Assembly: GCF_003315485.1 (NCBI RefSeq)
Contig: NZ_QNSE01000010.1
Location: 124,001-188,000, forward strand
Direction: 5' to 3'
DNA from: Marinomonas rhizomae
GTDB taxonomy: Bacteria; Pseudomonadota; Gammaproteobacteria; Pseudomonadales; Marinomonadaceae
Length of the DNA stretch: 64,000 nucleotides
The notes below the pieces were generated by a model that saw only the letters and a program-made list of their open reading frames with translations, was not told the origin of the DNA and did no database searches. The position numbers and the translations under genes are program-made. Shown piece by piece: positions 29,251 through 38,617 of the stretch (position 1 is the stretch's first letter; every line of letters starts with the position of its first letter).

Positions 29251-30357
29251 TTACAAAGTGTAAAAGTCCGCGCTCGATTCATAACATTCACCATGAAATT
29301 CAAGGCGATAGCCTGATGTATTTAGCAAAGAGTTAGCGGCAAATAAAGCGGCTTGATGAAGTGTTTCTAAAGATGAATGTTCGGGGTAGAAGGAAATACC
29401 AATCGATACCCCTTCACGAATTAAACCATTGCCTGAAAATTTAGCGGAACCAAGTGATTTCAATAACTTCTTCGCAACTATTTCAGCGTCTTCCAAGTGC
29501 TGAATACGAATCCCCATGACTAACTCACGCTCATCATAATGGGCGATAAGGTCATTATCACGAACCGTCTCGCGCATCGCATCCGCCAAAGGCTTTAAGT
29601 CAACATCATTCACCTTAGAAGAAGACAGTAAGCGAAGAGAAAGTAATGCTGCACGTTGAAAATGGCGACGAGAGTCCTTTAAAACAATACCAAAACTATT
29701 ATCAAAACTATAGCGTCGCAACAAGCCTGTCGTTGGGTCTCTGTGGCTATCTTCTAACAGCAAGTAATCTGCTTTTTCCCTTTCAAATAACGCACTTAAC
29801 CAAGCGGCATAACTATCTAAGACAAGCTCCATTAGTTCACTTTCAAGACGAGCTTCTTCGCGTTGCAACACCAACATAAGATAAATCGAGCCATCGCAAT
29901 CCGACACGCTCACCATGGACACATCAGAGAACGCATGCTCTTTTAGAAAAGGCAACCAATTCTTCCAACCTGACTCATTTTGAATATCAATATCATGACG
30001 TTTTGGACAAGATGGACTTGCTGCAAACGTAATTAGCGCTTGAGGTACTGTGCTCAACTGGCTATTGGAATTGAGTAATTGATCATTTACGGAATCGGTG
30101 TATTGCAAACGCCACTGCAAGCACTCTTTATCACAAATAATAAAAAGACAATACGCATTGGGCAATTGGGTCTGCATTTTATCTTTAAAACGATTGAGCG
30201 AGGTACTGAGCAAAGATCCCTTAGCGATAACTTGAAGCGTTTGAGGCATATCGCTGTACAAATTTTTTATAAAATCTCGCTCTTTTTCAAGATAGGCAAC
30301 ACGAGAACGTAAGTCCTGCTGTTCCTTGAGCAGTGAATTTGAAGAGTCGATTGGCAT
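29251..30357 (-). CDS. GAF-like/GGDEF protein with degenerate active site
   Basis: A 368-residue protein. A coiled coil near residues 8-30 is followed by a GAF-like sensor (about 35-190) and a GGDEF-fold domain (about 205-360) recognised by RDPTTGLLRRYSFD and VSIGISFYPEHSS. The GGDEF motif itself is replaced (LIAHYDERELVMGI), so it is unlikely to make cyclic di-GMP. Such proteins usually act as sensors or through protein contacts. It stands alone between yggS and the pyr cluster. Confidence 0.75.
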   Translation of the reverse strand: MPIDSSNSLLKEQQDLRSRVAYLEKERDFIKNLYSDMPQTLQVIAKGSLLSTSLNRFKDKMQTQLPNAYCLFIICDKECLQWRLQYTDSVNDQLLNSNSQLSTVPQALITFAASPSCPKRHDIDIQNESGWKNWLPFLKEHAFSDVSMVSVSDCDGSIYLMLVLQREEARLESELMELVLDSYAAWLSALFEREKADYLLLEDSHRDPTTGLLRRYSFDNSFGIVLKDSRRHFQRAALLSLRLLSSSKVNDVDLKPLADAMRETVRDNDLIAHYDERELVMGIRIQHLEDAEIVAKKLLKSLGSAKFSGNGLIREGVSIGISFYPEHSSLETLHQAALFAANSLLNTSGYRLEFHGECYESSADFYTL

Positions 30358-30474
30358 AAAATACTAAAACCATAATAATCCGTAATTCAAACTAGATTAA
30401 CTGGCTGATATAAAAAGTAAAGGAATAGTAAGGCCAAGTGAAAGAAAAACACTCAATCAGCCTTACTAATCGGC

Positions 30475-31752
30475 TTAAACAGTTTGATAAACTCGTTGAC
30501 CTGAGATGTAGGTCGATGTCACACGCCCGACAAGTTCATCACCGAAATAAGGTGAGTTATGGCCTCTTGTCTTGCGCCCTTCATAAGACCATGTCCAACG
30601 AGCAGTACTATCGAATAAAATAAAGTCAGCAAAACTCCCCACCGACAAGGAACCTGCTTCTAGCCCAAAGCAAGCCGCGGGTCCTGATGTTAGGCAAGTC
30701 AACACGGTAGAAAAATCTAAGTCGCCTTCATCCATCAATTGCATCGTCAAAGGCAATAAAATCTCTACGTTCGCCATGCCAGGCTCTGTTGCTGCAAACG
30801 GTGCAATTTTTGCCATTTTCTCGTGTGGCTGATGATCTGAACAGATGGCAGAAATAACCCCGGCTTTAAGACCTTCAATCAAGGTCAAGCGGTCTTCATC
30901 ACTACGTAGTGGCGGCAGCACATGATAATGCCCATCAAAGCGGCTCAAAACCTGATCATTTAATAATAGGTTATGTACGGCCACATCTGCCGTTACGTCT
31001 AATCCAGATGCTTTAGCATCGGCGATCATTTCTACTGACTTTGCACAAGACAAACGAGCAAAGTGTGCGCGTACACCCGTTTTTTCAACCAATAACAAAT
31101 CACGCATCAACGCAATGGTTTCTGCCTCTTCTGGAATGCCCTGTAGACCATGCATCGTTGACATCAAACCTTCGTGAGCACAACCACCTTCCGAAAGGCT
31201 CGATTCGTCAGGATGAAACACTACCAACAAATCATGCGTTGCTGCATATTCAAGTGCGCGCGACAATACCTTGGTGCTCACCATTGGATGACGATGATTC
31301 GACAATGCGATACAACCTGCGTCCGTTAAGGCAACCATGTTACTTAATTGAGCACCTTCTAAGCCTTGTGTTAGCGCGCCAAGCGGAAACACATTGGCCA
31401 TACCAGCTTCGTCTGCTTTATCTTGAATCAGTGCAGCAACCGCCGCGGTATCCACAATTGGGCGAGTATCAGGAGGGCAAACCAAAGTGGTTATACCGCC
31501 AGATACAGCAGCACGGCCTTCTGTGGCTATATTACCTTTCTGAGTTAGGCCTGGTTCACGAAGAGAAACCGCAAGATCAACCAAGCCAGGCAAGACCCAC
31601 TGCCCCGATGCATCAACGACTTCGGCGTCTTCAAAACCCTCTGGAGCTTCACCAATCGCAACGATTTTTTGATTATCAACAAACAGATCTTTTACCGCAT
31701 CAATATCTTGACTAGGGTCGATCAGACGACCATTTTGAATACGTAATTTCAT
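30475..31752 (-). CDS. pyrX: Dihydroorotase-like protein lacking the metal site (PyrX/PyrC')
   Basis: A 425-residue amidohydrolase-fold homologue of dihydroorotase. The zinc-binding HxH of active enzymes (GLVDxHxHxREPG) is changed to GLVDLAVSLREPG, and other ligands are altered. This matches the inactive dihydroorotase of Pseudomonas that is needed to assemble active aspartate transcarbamoylase with PyrB. The ATG at 31752 starts one base after the pyrB stop, implying coupled translation. An active PyrC must be encoded elsewhere. Confidence 0.9.
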   Translation of the reverse strand: MKLRIQNGRLIDPSQDIDAVKDLFVDNQKIVAIGEAPEGFEDAEVVDASGQWVLPGLVDLAVSLREPGLTQKGNIATEGRAAVSGGITTLVCPPDTRPIVDTAAVAALIQDKADEAGMANVFPLGALTQGLEGAQLSNMVALTDAGCIALSNHRHPMVSTKVLSRALEYAATHDLLVVFHPDESSLSEGGCAHEGLMSTMHGLQGIPEEAETIALMRDLLLVEKTGVRAHFARLSCAKSVEMIADAKASGLDVTADVAVHNLLLNDQVLSRFDGHYHVLPPLRSDEDRLTLIEGLKAGVISAICSDHQPHEKMAKIAPFAATEPGMANVEILLPLTMQLMDEGDLDFSTVLTCLTSGPAACFGLEAGSLSVGSFADFILFDSTARWTWSYEGRKTRGHNSPYFGDELVGRVTSTYISGQRVYQTV

Positions 31753-31753
31753 G

Positions 31754-32755
31754 TTATTTTTCATCCTTCGCTGCTGGCTCTTCACTTTGCAACTGACCGC
31801 TCATCGCCATTGACATAACCGCCATTCGTACCGCAATACCATTGGTTACTTGATTCAAAATGACAGAATGCTCGCCATCCGCAACTTCTGAAGATATTTC
31901 CACACCTCGATTAATTGGTCCTGGGTGCATTACTATCGCATCAGGTTTAGCCCAGGCAAGCGTTTCTTCTGTCAAACCATACAAGCGGTAAAATTCGCTT
32001 TCGCTTGGTAACAAAGCGCCTTTCATGCGCTCTTTTTGTAAGCGCAGCATCACAACAACATCAACGTCTTTTAGACCCGCTTCTAAATCATGGCAAATGG
32101 TTGCTCCCATTTCCTCAAAGAAACTCGGCACCAAGGTTTTTGGTCCGACTAAACGCACATCACTAACACCCAATGTAGTCAGCGCTTGTAGTTGTGAACG
32201 CGCCACGCGGGAATGCAAAATATCACCAACAATAGCGACTTTAAGGCCATCGAAGCGGCCTTTGTGACGACGAATCGTCAACATATCTAACATAGCTTGA
32301 GTTGGGTGAGCGTGACGTCCATCACCAGCATTGATGATTGCCACGTTTGGCGTGCAATGTTCAGCAATGAAGTGAGCTGCGCCACTATCAGAATGACGAA
32401 CGATAAACATATCGCTTTGCATCGCTTCCAGGTTTTTCAGAGTATCCAGTAAGGACTCCCCTTTCGAGGTTGCTGAGGTTTCAATATTAAGATTGATAAC
32501 ATCGGCTGACAAACGCTTTGCGGCTAATTCAAAGGTGGTACGAGTACGAGTAGAGTTTTCGAAAAATAAGTTCACCACAGTTTTACCGCGTAGAAGCGGC
32601 ACCTTCTTGACCGACTGCTCTCCCATTGAGAGAAAAGAATCTGCTCGATCAAGAATCTCCGTCAAAATGGCTTTGTCCAATCCATCCAGCGTTAAAAAGT
32701 GCTTAAGCTGCCCGTGTTCATTTAACTGTAATGCCCGAGGTTCGGATCGCATCAT
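31754..32755 (-). CDS. pyrB: Aspartate carbamoyltransferase catalytic subunit
   Basis: A 333-residue transcarbamylase that joins carbamoyl phosphate and aspartate, the first committed pyrimidine step. The carbamoyl-phosphate site is [19 protein letters not shown], with [12 protein letters not shown] and [17 protein letters not shown]. The N-terminal extension of about 15-20 residues before HFLTLDGL is typical of the Pseudomonas class that binds PyrX and carries the nucleotide control site. GAGGAAA precedes the ATG. A leader with hairpins separates it from pyrR. Confidence 0.96.
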   Translation of the reverse strand: MMRSEPRALQLNEHGQLKHFLTLDGLDKAILTEILDRADSFLSMGEQSVKKVPLLRGKTVVNLFFENSTRTRTTFELAAKRLSADVINLNIETSATSKGESLLDTLKNLEAMQSDMFIVRHSDSGAAHFIAEHCTPNVAIINAGDGRHAHPTQAMLDMLTIRRHKGRFDGLKVAIVGDILHSRVARSQLQALTTLGVSDVRLVGPKTLVPSFFEEMGATICHDLEAGLKDVDVVVMLRLQKERMKGALLPSESEFYRLYGLTEETLAWAKPDAIVMHPGPINRGVEISSEVADGEHSVILNQVTNGIAVRMAVMSMAMSGQLQSEEPAAKDEK

Positions 32756-32827
32756 GGTTTGCTTTCCTCAAACTGCAAAGACGATGGTGTCGTCTTTCTC
32801 TATTTAAAATAGGATGTTCAGATAGGA

Positions 32828-32923
32828 AAATGCCCGGCACAAAAAAACTGCGTCCGGGCATTCATGACACTAAGCGGTTGTCCCACCGTATTTTTTGGGT
32901 GTGAATTAAGTCTTCTAACCGCT
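32828..32923 (-). promoter_or_regulatory. Hairpin-rich leader between pyrR and pyrB
   Basis: On the minus strand, AGCGGTT/AACCGCT can pair (32917-32923 with 32873-32879). Next, ATGCCCGG/CCGGGCAT (32854-32861 with 32830-32837) form a GC-rich stem whose loop contains seven T and which is followed by TTTT. The arrangement could be an attenuator for pyrB controlled by pyrimidine level. Mechanism is inference. Confidence 0.45.
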
Positions 32924-32993
32924 GTACCGTCAATCTTATCCATACGTTAATTGTCGTACGTGTTCGACAAAAAATAAAGCACTGTTATACATA

Positions 32994-33491
32994 TTAATGG
33001 GTATCAATCACAGAAACATTCAGTGGTTCTGGCCCCATCAGCTTGACTCTTTGATCAGGATTAAGCATTAAGCATTCACCCACAATATCCGCTGCAATAG
33101 GTAGCTCATGCTGACCAAGATCGTAAAGTATTGCTAAGGTGATGCTAGCAGGTCGACCAAAATCAAATATTTCATTCATTGCCGCTCGAATCGTACGACC
33201 AGACATCAAGACATCGTCAACTAAGATGACGTGACGATCTTCAATAGCTGGCAGTAAAGTTTGATTTACCTTGGGGTTCAAGCCAGCTTTAGTGAAATCA
33301 TCACGATAAAAAGTGATGTCCAACGTTGCTAGGGGTTCTTTCGTTGGCACCGCTTCCATCAGGCGTTCAGCCACCCAAACACCACCGGTATGAATCCCTA
33401 CAACAATGGCATCTTCGATGTTGTTCTTTTTACAGTAGCCTGCCAATTGCGTTTTCATAGACGCCAGAGAATGCTCTAAATCTAACTTCAT
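32994..33491 (-). CDS. pyrR: PyrR-type pyrimidine operon regulator / uracil phosphoribosyltransferase
   Basis: A 165-residue phosphoribosyltransferase-fold protein. The PRPP motif is VILVDDVLMSGRTIRAA, with GIHTGGVWVAERL and TFYRDDF before it. PyrR senses UMP/UTP and regulates pyr genes, and in some bacteria also has uracil phosphoribosyltransferase activity. It precedes pyrB and pyrX as in Pseudomonas. The 238-bp gap before pyrB contains the hairpin leader. Confidence 0.92.
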   Translation of the reverse strand: MKLDLEHSLASMKTQLAGYCKKNNIEDAIVVGIHTGGVWVAERLMEAVPTKEPLATLDITFYRDDFTKAGLNPKVNQTLLPAIEDRHVILVDDVLMSGRTIRAAMNEIFDFGRPASITLAILYDLGQHELPIAADIVGECLMLNPDQRVKLMGPEPLNVSVIDTH

Positions 33492-33603
33492 TATCTCTCA
33501 AACCTTGCTCTTAAATTCATCATAGAGACCTTTGCACGACGACTGTGCTTGCCAATACTTTGTTAAAGGCCTCATCATAAAATACCGATCAATAAGTGAT
33601 TTA

Positions 33604-34065
33604 TTAGTAAGACTCGGCAAACCAAGTCTCTAAAATCATTTGAGCGGCCAAACCATCTACCGAATTTTCTTTAAAATTACGATTACCTCCACGAGCAATA
33701 ACTTGCCCCTTGGCCTCATAAGAAGATAGCCGTTCATCCATCATATGGTAAGGAAGGTTAAAACGTCCATGCAATCGTTTGGCAAATTTACGTGCTCGTT
33801 GACACATCTCATTTTCTGAACCATCCATATCTAATGGCAAACCGACCACAAAAGCATCTGGTTTCCATTCCGCCACGATGCTTATAATTTCATCCCAATT
33901 TGGAATACCCTCTTTAGCCTTAAGAGGGTCAAGCGGCTGGGCAGTCCCAGTAATGCTCTGGCCAAATGCAACACCTATGCGTGTTGTACCAAAATCAAAG
34001 CCCAATACTGAGCAAACAGTATTGGGCTTCTGGTTATCATCTAGCGATGTTTCTGAGGCTGTCAT
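33604..34065 (-). CDS. ruvX: Pre-16S rRNA nuclease / Holliday junction resolvase-like YqgF
   Basis: A 153-residue RNase H-fold protein. The motifs are VLGFDFGTTRIGVAFG with the first acidic residue, VVGLPLDMDGSE, and MMDERLSSYEA with the catalytic Asp-Glu, then SVDGLAAQMILETW. It processes the 5' end of 16S rRNA. Its start overlaps the algH stop by one base (TAATG), showing coupling. Confidence 0.94.
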   Translation of the reverse strand: MTASETSLDDNQKPNTVCSVLGFDFGTTRIGVAFGQSITGTAQPLDPLKAKEGIPNWDEIISIVAEWKPDAFVVGLPLDMDGSENEMCQRARKFAKRLHGRFNLPYHMMDERLSSYEAKGQVIARGGNRNFKENSVDGLAAQMILETWFAESY

Positions 34066-34637
34066 TAACCATGTCCTATATCCGGTGAAAGTCTAGTCAT
34101 ATCAATTCCCAGTACGCGCGTAGCGGCGGTAAACTGCATATCACTTGGTGTATGGAATAATACGTCTAAATCCGCCTCACATACTAGCCAATCATTATTT
34201 GCGATCTCGGTTTCAAGCTGTCCAGCATCCCAACCAGCACAGCCTAGCGTGATACGAAAGGCATCAGGACCATTCCCCTGTGAAATATCTTCTAATGCTT
34301 CTAAAGAAGCCGACAGAGAGACTTCATCGGTCACTCGCAAAGTATTGCTCCAGACTTTATCGGTAGTATGCAAAATAAAACCACGCTCAGCTTCCACTGG
34401 GCCGCCCGTGTATATTGGCTCAGATGTTAAACGTGGGCTGTGAATTTGAATTCCAAGGTGATCCGCCAATTCTGTAAAATCAACATTTGAGGGACGATTG
34501 ATAATAATCCCCATGGCGCCCGCTTTAGTGTGTTCACAAAGATAGATAACAGTATGTTCAAAATGTGGGTCGTCTAGGTGTGGCATAGAAATTAAAAAGT
34601 GATTTTTAAACGAATCGAAAAATGCATTCATAGTCAT
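34065..34637 (-). CDS. algH: YqgE/AlgH family protein
   Basis: A 190-residue cytoplasmic protein of the UPF0301 family. FLISMPHLDDPHFEHTVIYL, GAMGIIINRP, YTGGPVEAERGFILH and LGCAGWDAGQLETEI are the conserved segments. The molecular role is unclear; in Pseudomonas it was tied to alginate regulation. GAGGG lies before the ATG. First gene of the algH-ruvX-pyrR-pyrB-pyrX run. Confidence 0.93.
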   Translation of the reverse strand: MTMNAFFDSFKNHFLISMPHLDDPHFEHTVIYLCEHTKAGAMGIIINRPSNVDFTELADHLGIQIHSPRLTSEPIYTGGPVEAERGFILHTTDKVWSNTLRVTDEVSLSASLEALEDISQGNGPDAFRITLGCAGWDAGQLETEIANNDWLVCEADLDVLFHTPSDMQFTAATRVLGIDMTRLSPDIGHG

Positions 34638-34933
34638 GAGCCCTCTTTAATTGATGACAGCGCAAGGATCGCGCTCGTTACTAAAACCTAAGAAGTACCT
34701 GAACTTAAGACAAAACTCGCCAACAGAGCGAGATATAGACAAGAAGAGCAAAAAGAAGACGGCAAATAAAAACAGCCGACTTCTGCAGTATAGGACAAAC
34801 AGAGCGTTTGCCTACCCCAAAACTACAAATTATTACCGAATCCCTTCAAAACTCACATTTCAAACAGTAAACTAGCAGTCATAATCCCTAATACGGGATG
34901 TAAGAACATCTTTTCGTGCTTAGGAGTCACGCT
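34638..34933. other. Divergent intergenic region, no recognised gene
   Basis: This 296-bp stretch lies between algH (minus) and a 51-codon ORF (plus). It should hold both promoters. One 74-codon frame (34651-34875) is open, but it has poor codon use and no ribosome site, so I do not call it. No terminator or clear operator is seen. Confidence 0.5.
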
Positions 34934-35089
34934 ATGCCCTTATTACCATCACAAAGCGTCCAAATACAATCAGCGCATGCTGAGATGTTTGATCGTCTAC
35001 ATGCGATGAGTCTAGCGGCATGGATTCAGCACTACCAAGCCGAAACGGTTGATTTACGCTACTTTTTTCACAGCGGCTGGTCTTCCTAG
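34934..35089 (+). CDS. 51-residue small hypothetical protein
   Basis: An ORF starting MPLLPSQSVQIQSAHAEMFD and ending RYFFHSGWSS. AGGAG is seven bases before the ATG, a strong ribosome site for such a short frame. The sequence is mostly polar with a central helix and an aromatic tail. I do not recognise it. It is about 100 bp upstream of a 2OG-Fe(II) oxygenase gene on the same strand. Confidence 0.5.
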   Translation: MPLLPSQSVQIQSAHAEMFDRLHAMSLAAWIQHYQAETVDLRYFFHSGWSS

Positions 35090-35190
35090 CTTTCCGTGTA
35101 TTGTCCTAAAGAACACCACAGCATCATACGTAAAGATGCTTTTCCAAATGATTAAGACAACACCGCCAACTATTGGCACAGGAAGCAAAA

Positions 35191-36030
35191 ATGCAACTAC
35201 AAGCAATCGATTACACCAGCGCAACCGCCGCAAAAGACTTTGTAAAATCCCTTCGTGAAACAGGGTTTGGTGTCCTTAAAAACCACCCTATTCAAAAAGA
35301 TTTAGTCTCTGCAATTTATACAGAGTGGCAGACCTTCTTTGATAACGAGTCAAAATACGACTATCGCTACAATGTCGGCACACAAGACGGATTTTTCCCA
35401 CCTGACGTTTCAGAAACAGCCAAAGGCCACACTAAAAAAGACATAAAAGAATACTTTCATTATTATCCATGGGGACAATGCCCTGAAGATAAAAAAGCAC
35501 TTTTAGAACAATACTATGCAGAAGCAAACACACTAGCATCCGAGCTATTAGCCTGGGTTGAAACACACTCACCCGCTGAAGTAGCGCAGCATTATTCACA
35601 GTCCCTTTCTAGTATGGTGGAAGACAGCGATCAGACATTACTACGCATACTGCACTACCCACCACTTAAAGGTGACGAAGAACTGGGGGCGATTCGTGCG
35701 GGTGCACATGAAGACATTAACCTATTAACAATACTGCCATCCGCTAACGAACCAGGCCTACAGGTTAAAGCCAAAGACGGCACTTGGATGGATGTTCCAT
35801 GTGACTTTGGGACTTTGGTTGTTAATATCGGTGACATGCTTCAAGAAGCGTCTGGCGGATATTTTCCTTCCACATCTCACCGAGTGATTAATCCCGAAGG
35901 TGCCGATAAAACCAAATCGCGTATTTCTTTGCCTTTGTTTTTGCACCCAAAACCAGAAGTGGTTTTATCTGAACGCCATACAGCAAAAAGCTACCTACAT
36001 GAGAGATTAGTAGAACTGGGCGTTATCTAA
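35191..36030 (+). CDS. 2-oxoglutarate/Fe(II) oxygenase, isopenicillin-N-synthase-like
   Basis: A 279-residue non-haem iron oxygenase. The metal triad is His and Asp in GAHEDINLLTIL, and His in STSHRVINP. The 2-oxoglutarate-binding Arg-x-Ser is in KSRISLPLFL. The N-terminal DIOX_N-like half begins QAIDYTSATAAKDFVKSLRETGFGVLKNH. It probably oxidises a small molecule, perhaps an amino acid or nucleobase, but the substrate is unknown. AGGAAG gives the ATG at 35191. A TTG at 35173 is less likely. Confidence 0.85.
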   Translation: MQLQAIDYTSATAAKDFVKSLRETGFGVLKNHPIQKDLVSAIYTEWQTFFDNESKYDYRYNVGTQDGFFPPDVSETAKGHTKKDIKEYFHYYPWGQCPEDKKALLEQYYAEANTLASELLAWVETHSPAEVAQHYSQSLSSMVEDSDQTLLRILHYPPLKGDEELGAIRAGAHEDINLLTILPSANEPGLQVKAKDGTWMDVPCDFGTLVVNIGDMLQEASGGYFPSTSHRVINPEGADKTKSRISLPLFLHPKPEVVLSERHTAKSYLHERLVELGVI

Positions 36031-36050
36031 TATTTACTTCCAACTCATAA

Positions 36051-36103
36051 AAAAGTCGTGACTCATAACAATGTGATAAACAAAGCAGTGAGTCACGACT
36101 TAC
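36051..36103. terminator. Bidirectional terminator after the 2OG oxygenase gene
   Basis: AAGTCGTGACTCA (36053-36065) and TGAGTCACGACTT (36089-36101) form a perfect 13-bp stem with a 23-nt loop. It lies between convergent genes, with A-rich sequence before it and a short T-containing tail after it. Confidence 0.65.
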
Positions 36104-36127
36104 TTCAAATCAAATACCTTCGCTCGA

Positions 36128-37069
36128 CTACCCGCCAGTTAAACGGATAATAATAGGAATACCTACCACAATAATGATGGAAGAAACCAAAGTTGTGGTC
36201 GCAATGGCGTTTGCCGTTGATTTACCATCATCACCTTTTGCAACCGCCGTAACATAAGCCGATGCCGCCGTTGGAGCGGCAAGAAAGATAAACAAGAACA
36301 ACAATTCTTTTTGGCTAAAACCAAGCAAGCAACCCAAAGCCGTAAATAAAATAGGGCTCAACGCCACTTTACATAAAATCGCCATCGAAAAATGTTTTGG
36401 TAAAGAAAAACCACTGGTCGCCAGCGAACCACCAATACAAACCAAAGCCAATGGTAGAGATAAGCCACCAACTAAAGAGCCCGTTTTTACAATAAAGGCA
36501 GGGAGTTTCAGGCTAATCAGGTTTGCTATCACCCCCAACACAATACTTAAAATCAAAGGATTCTTCAGTAAACTTCTCAATACCGGAATCAGCTGTAATT
36601 TACCATGGCTGTACCGAGTAAGAATAATTTCAGCCAGAATATTGAACAGTAAAACACTCAAGCCAGACATAACACCGCCAAGCGCAACCCCATCTTGACC
36701 GAACATATTAACCACTAACGCGACGCTAAAAATCCCACAGTTACCGCGAAAAGCAATTTGAACAAAAACACCTCTCTGTCGCTCAGGAACATTCAATTTT
36801 ACAGCGACTAGCCACGCAAACAAAAATGTTAAGCCAATCGTAGCCAGAAAATACGCCGCTAAATTAACACTAATAAGGCCACTTAAATTATTTCCGAGCA
36901 TGCCGAAGAAAAACAAAGCAGGCATAGAGACCTGAAAAACAAACCGCGAACTGATTAAAATAAAACCATCATTGATTAGCTGAATTCGACGTAAAAACAC
37001 ACCCATCACGATCATTAACAACACTGGCGCGGCCACATCTAAAATCACGCTTTGCGTATCTAACAACAT
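36128..37069 (-). CDS. AEC-family (auxin efflux carrier-like) transporter
   Basis: A 313-residue membrane protein with about ten hydrophobic helices and the AEC family pattern: an N-terminal five-helix half ending near VNMFGQDGVALGGVMSG, then a repeat with PLILSIVLGVIANLI and PTAASAYVTAVAKGDD. Such carriers export or import small organic acids or auxin-like compounds. GGGAG upstream sets the ATG at 37069, and the ATG at 37102 is rejected. Substrate unknown. Confidence 0.85.
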   Translation of the reverse strand: MLLDTQSVILDVAAPVLLMIVMGVFLRRIQLINDGFILISSRFVFQVSMPALFFFGMLGNNLSGLISVNLAAYFLATIGLTFLFAWLVAVKLNVPERQRGVFVQIAFRGNCGIFSVALVVNMFGQDGVALGGVMSGLSVLLFNILAEIILTRYSHGKLQLIPVLRSLLKNPLILSIVLGVIANLISLKLPAFIVKTGSLVGGLSLPLALVCIGGSLATSGFSLPKHFSMAILCKVALSPILFTALGCLLGFSQKELLFLFIFLAAPTAASAYVTAVAKGDDGKSTANAIATTTLVSSIIIVVGIPIIIRLTGG

Positions 37070-37235
37070 AGACTCCCTCAAAAAAAAACACGCTAAAACC
37101 ATTATAATAAATGGAGTGTTCCATCAATTAACTGAAAAAACACTTTATACCAATTTTTCATTCACTAATGGTGGAATCTTGCAGGCTTTTGATTTTACTA
37201 AGACCATTTTTCGATATACTCATTTTTCTTATAGC

Positions 37236-37266
37236 ATAAAAAAGGGAGCTTCAACGGCTCCCTTTT
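37236..37266 (-). terminator. Terminator downstream of the Gfo/Idh/MocA gene
   Basis: AAAAGGGAGC (37240-37249) and GCTCCCTTTT (37257-37266) form a 10-bp stem with a 7-nt loop. On the minus strand a T-run follows, so it ends transcripts from the dehydrogenase gene. Confidence 0.8.
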
Positions 37267-37302
37267 GACTTAAAATCAATGTTAACAAGTATGTTTTTGC
37301 AC

Positions 37303-38514
37303 CTAAAGATCAATCCCTTTGGATTTAAGCAGTTCTGCAACTTCTACAATTTTACCTGTTTTTACGGATTCTTCCGCTGCACAACCTACCACAACAGACC
37401 AGAAGCCTTCTTCTACCGTTGCGCTGTTGGTTTTTTTGCCTGCCATTTGATCAGCGAAAGCAATATGTTCGAACCAAGTAGCACCATTGTGGCCAGACGC
37501 TTCGATCAATTTAGGGTAGCTTGGCTGTGAGGTTTTAGACGGACGATTCTGACCACAGAAAACTTCCATTTCAGTACGCAAACGCGCATTTTCACTGAAA
37601 TCTTCAATCTCGGCTGCTTTCACTCGACCTTCATCACCGCATACCAATAGCTCTTCATGAAACATGGGAGCAAACATGCAAAGGTTGAAGCCAGCCCGAA
37701 CGCCATTTTCATATTCTACCGTGACAAAAGCACTATCCAGAATGTCGGATTTCTCGCCTTTAAATTCGAAGTCGCGGAAGTTAGTAGACTGGGAACCATT
37801 GGCATACACACGTACTGGACGAGACTGAGCAAACAAGTTCATTAAATCAAAGTAGTGGCAGCATTTTTCCACCAGCGTACCGCCAGAGAATTTAGAGAAC
37901 TTGTTCCACTGATTTACTTTATCAAGAAACGGAATACGGTGCTCCATGATGTTGATCATCTTCACGTCACCGACCGCTTTACGTTCTAGCACTTCGTGAA
38001 TGGCTTCGGAATAGATAGATTTATAGCGATACTGCAAACCGATTTGCAAAACAGCGCCGTATTCTTTCGCCATCTTGGTGATTTCGTAGGCATCTTCTAA
38101 CTTGGTCGCCATCGGCTTTTCCATGAAGATGTGTTTGCCCGATTTGATCGCCACTTTTAGAACATCAAGGTGGGTAAAGTTAGGCGTACAAATTAAAATA
38201 CCGTCAACTTCTGGGTCATTACACGCCGCCTCTAGCGTTTCGTAGACTTTAAAATCTTCATCGGTGATTTTAGCGAATTCTTCTTTGGCTACTTTAACGC
38301 TGCGCTCGTTTAGATCGAACACACCATGAATAGCAGAACGACCAACGCGAGTCGCCACGCGCATGTGCTCCATACCAATCATGCCGCAACCAATCAGATT
38401 CACACGAAACTGCGCTGGCTCTTTGGCGAAGAAGTGACGCTCTTCTTCATTGATGTAATGAAAAGCTGGGCCAGTGTAGCTAAATAGTTGTCCGTCGATT
38501 TTTTCTCTGCTCAT
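37303..38514 (-). CDS. Gfo/Idh/MocA-family oxidoreductase
   Basis: A 403-residue NAD(P)-dependent dehydrogenase. The Rossmann motif is NLIGCGMIGMEHM (near residues 38-50), with CTPNFTHLDV, the catalytic Lys in MEKPMAT and the conserved His/Asp region in GGTLVEKCCHYFDL. These enzymes oxidise or reduce sugars, inositols or related polyols. The N-terminal 35 residues before the Rossmann fold are an extension. It diverges from a LysR gene that likely controls it. Substrate unknown; a link to the sugar-acid cluster downstream is possible. Confidence 0.88.
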   Translation of the reverse strand: MSREKIDGQLFSYTGPAFHYINEEERHFFAKEPAQFRVNLIGCGMIGMEHMRVATRVGRSAIHGVFDLNERSVKVAKEEFAKITDEDFKVYETLEAACNDPEVDGILICTPNFTHLDVLKVAIKSGKHIFMEKPMATKLEDAYEITKMAKEYGAVLQIGLQYRYKSIYSEAIHEVLERKAVGDVKMINIMEHRIPFLDKVNQWNKFSKFSGGTLVEKCCHYFDLMNLFAQSRPVRVYANGSQSTNFRDFEFKGEKSDILDSAFVTVEYENGVRAGFNLCMFAPMFHEELLVCGDEGRVKAAEIEDFSENARLRTEMEVFCGQNRPSKTSQPSYPKLIEASGHNGATWFEHIAFADQMAGKKTNSATVEEGFWSVVVGCAAEESVKTGKIVEVAELLKSKGIDL

Positions 38515-38617
38515 GGTATCTCACCTAACTTAGAATTATTTTGTAGAGCTAAGATAGGAAAAGCGCATCATTATGTCTAATATATATTAATCACATGCTT
38601 AATATGAAAAAGATATC

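Noticed and set aside
31041-31715. 224-codon frame on the plus strand
   Set aside because: It lies antisense to pyrX, and its sequence is low-complexity and His/Gln/Pro-rich. It is a shadow of a real gene.
34651-34875. 74-codon plus-strand frame
   Set aside because: Lys/Asn-rich with no ribosome site; it lies in a promoter region.
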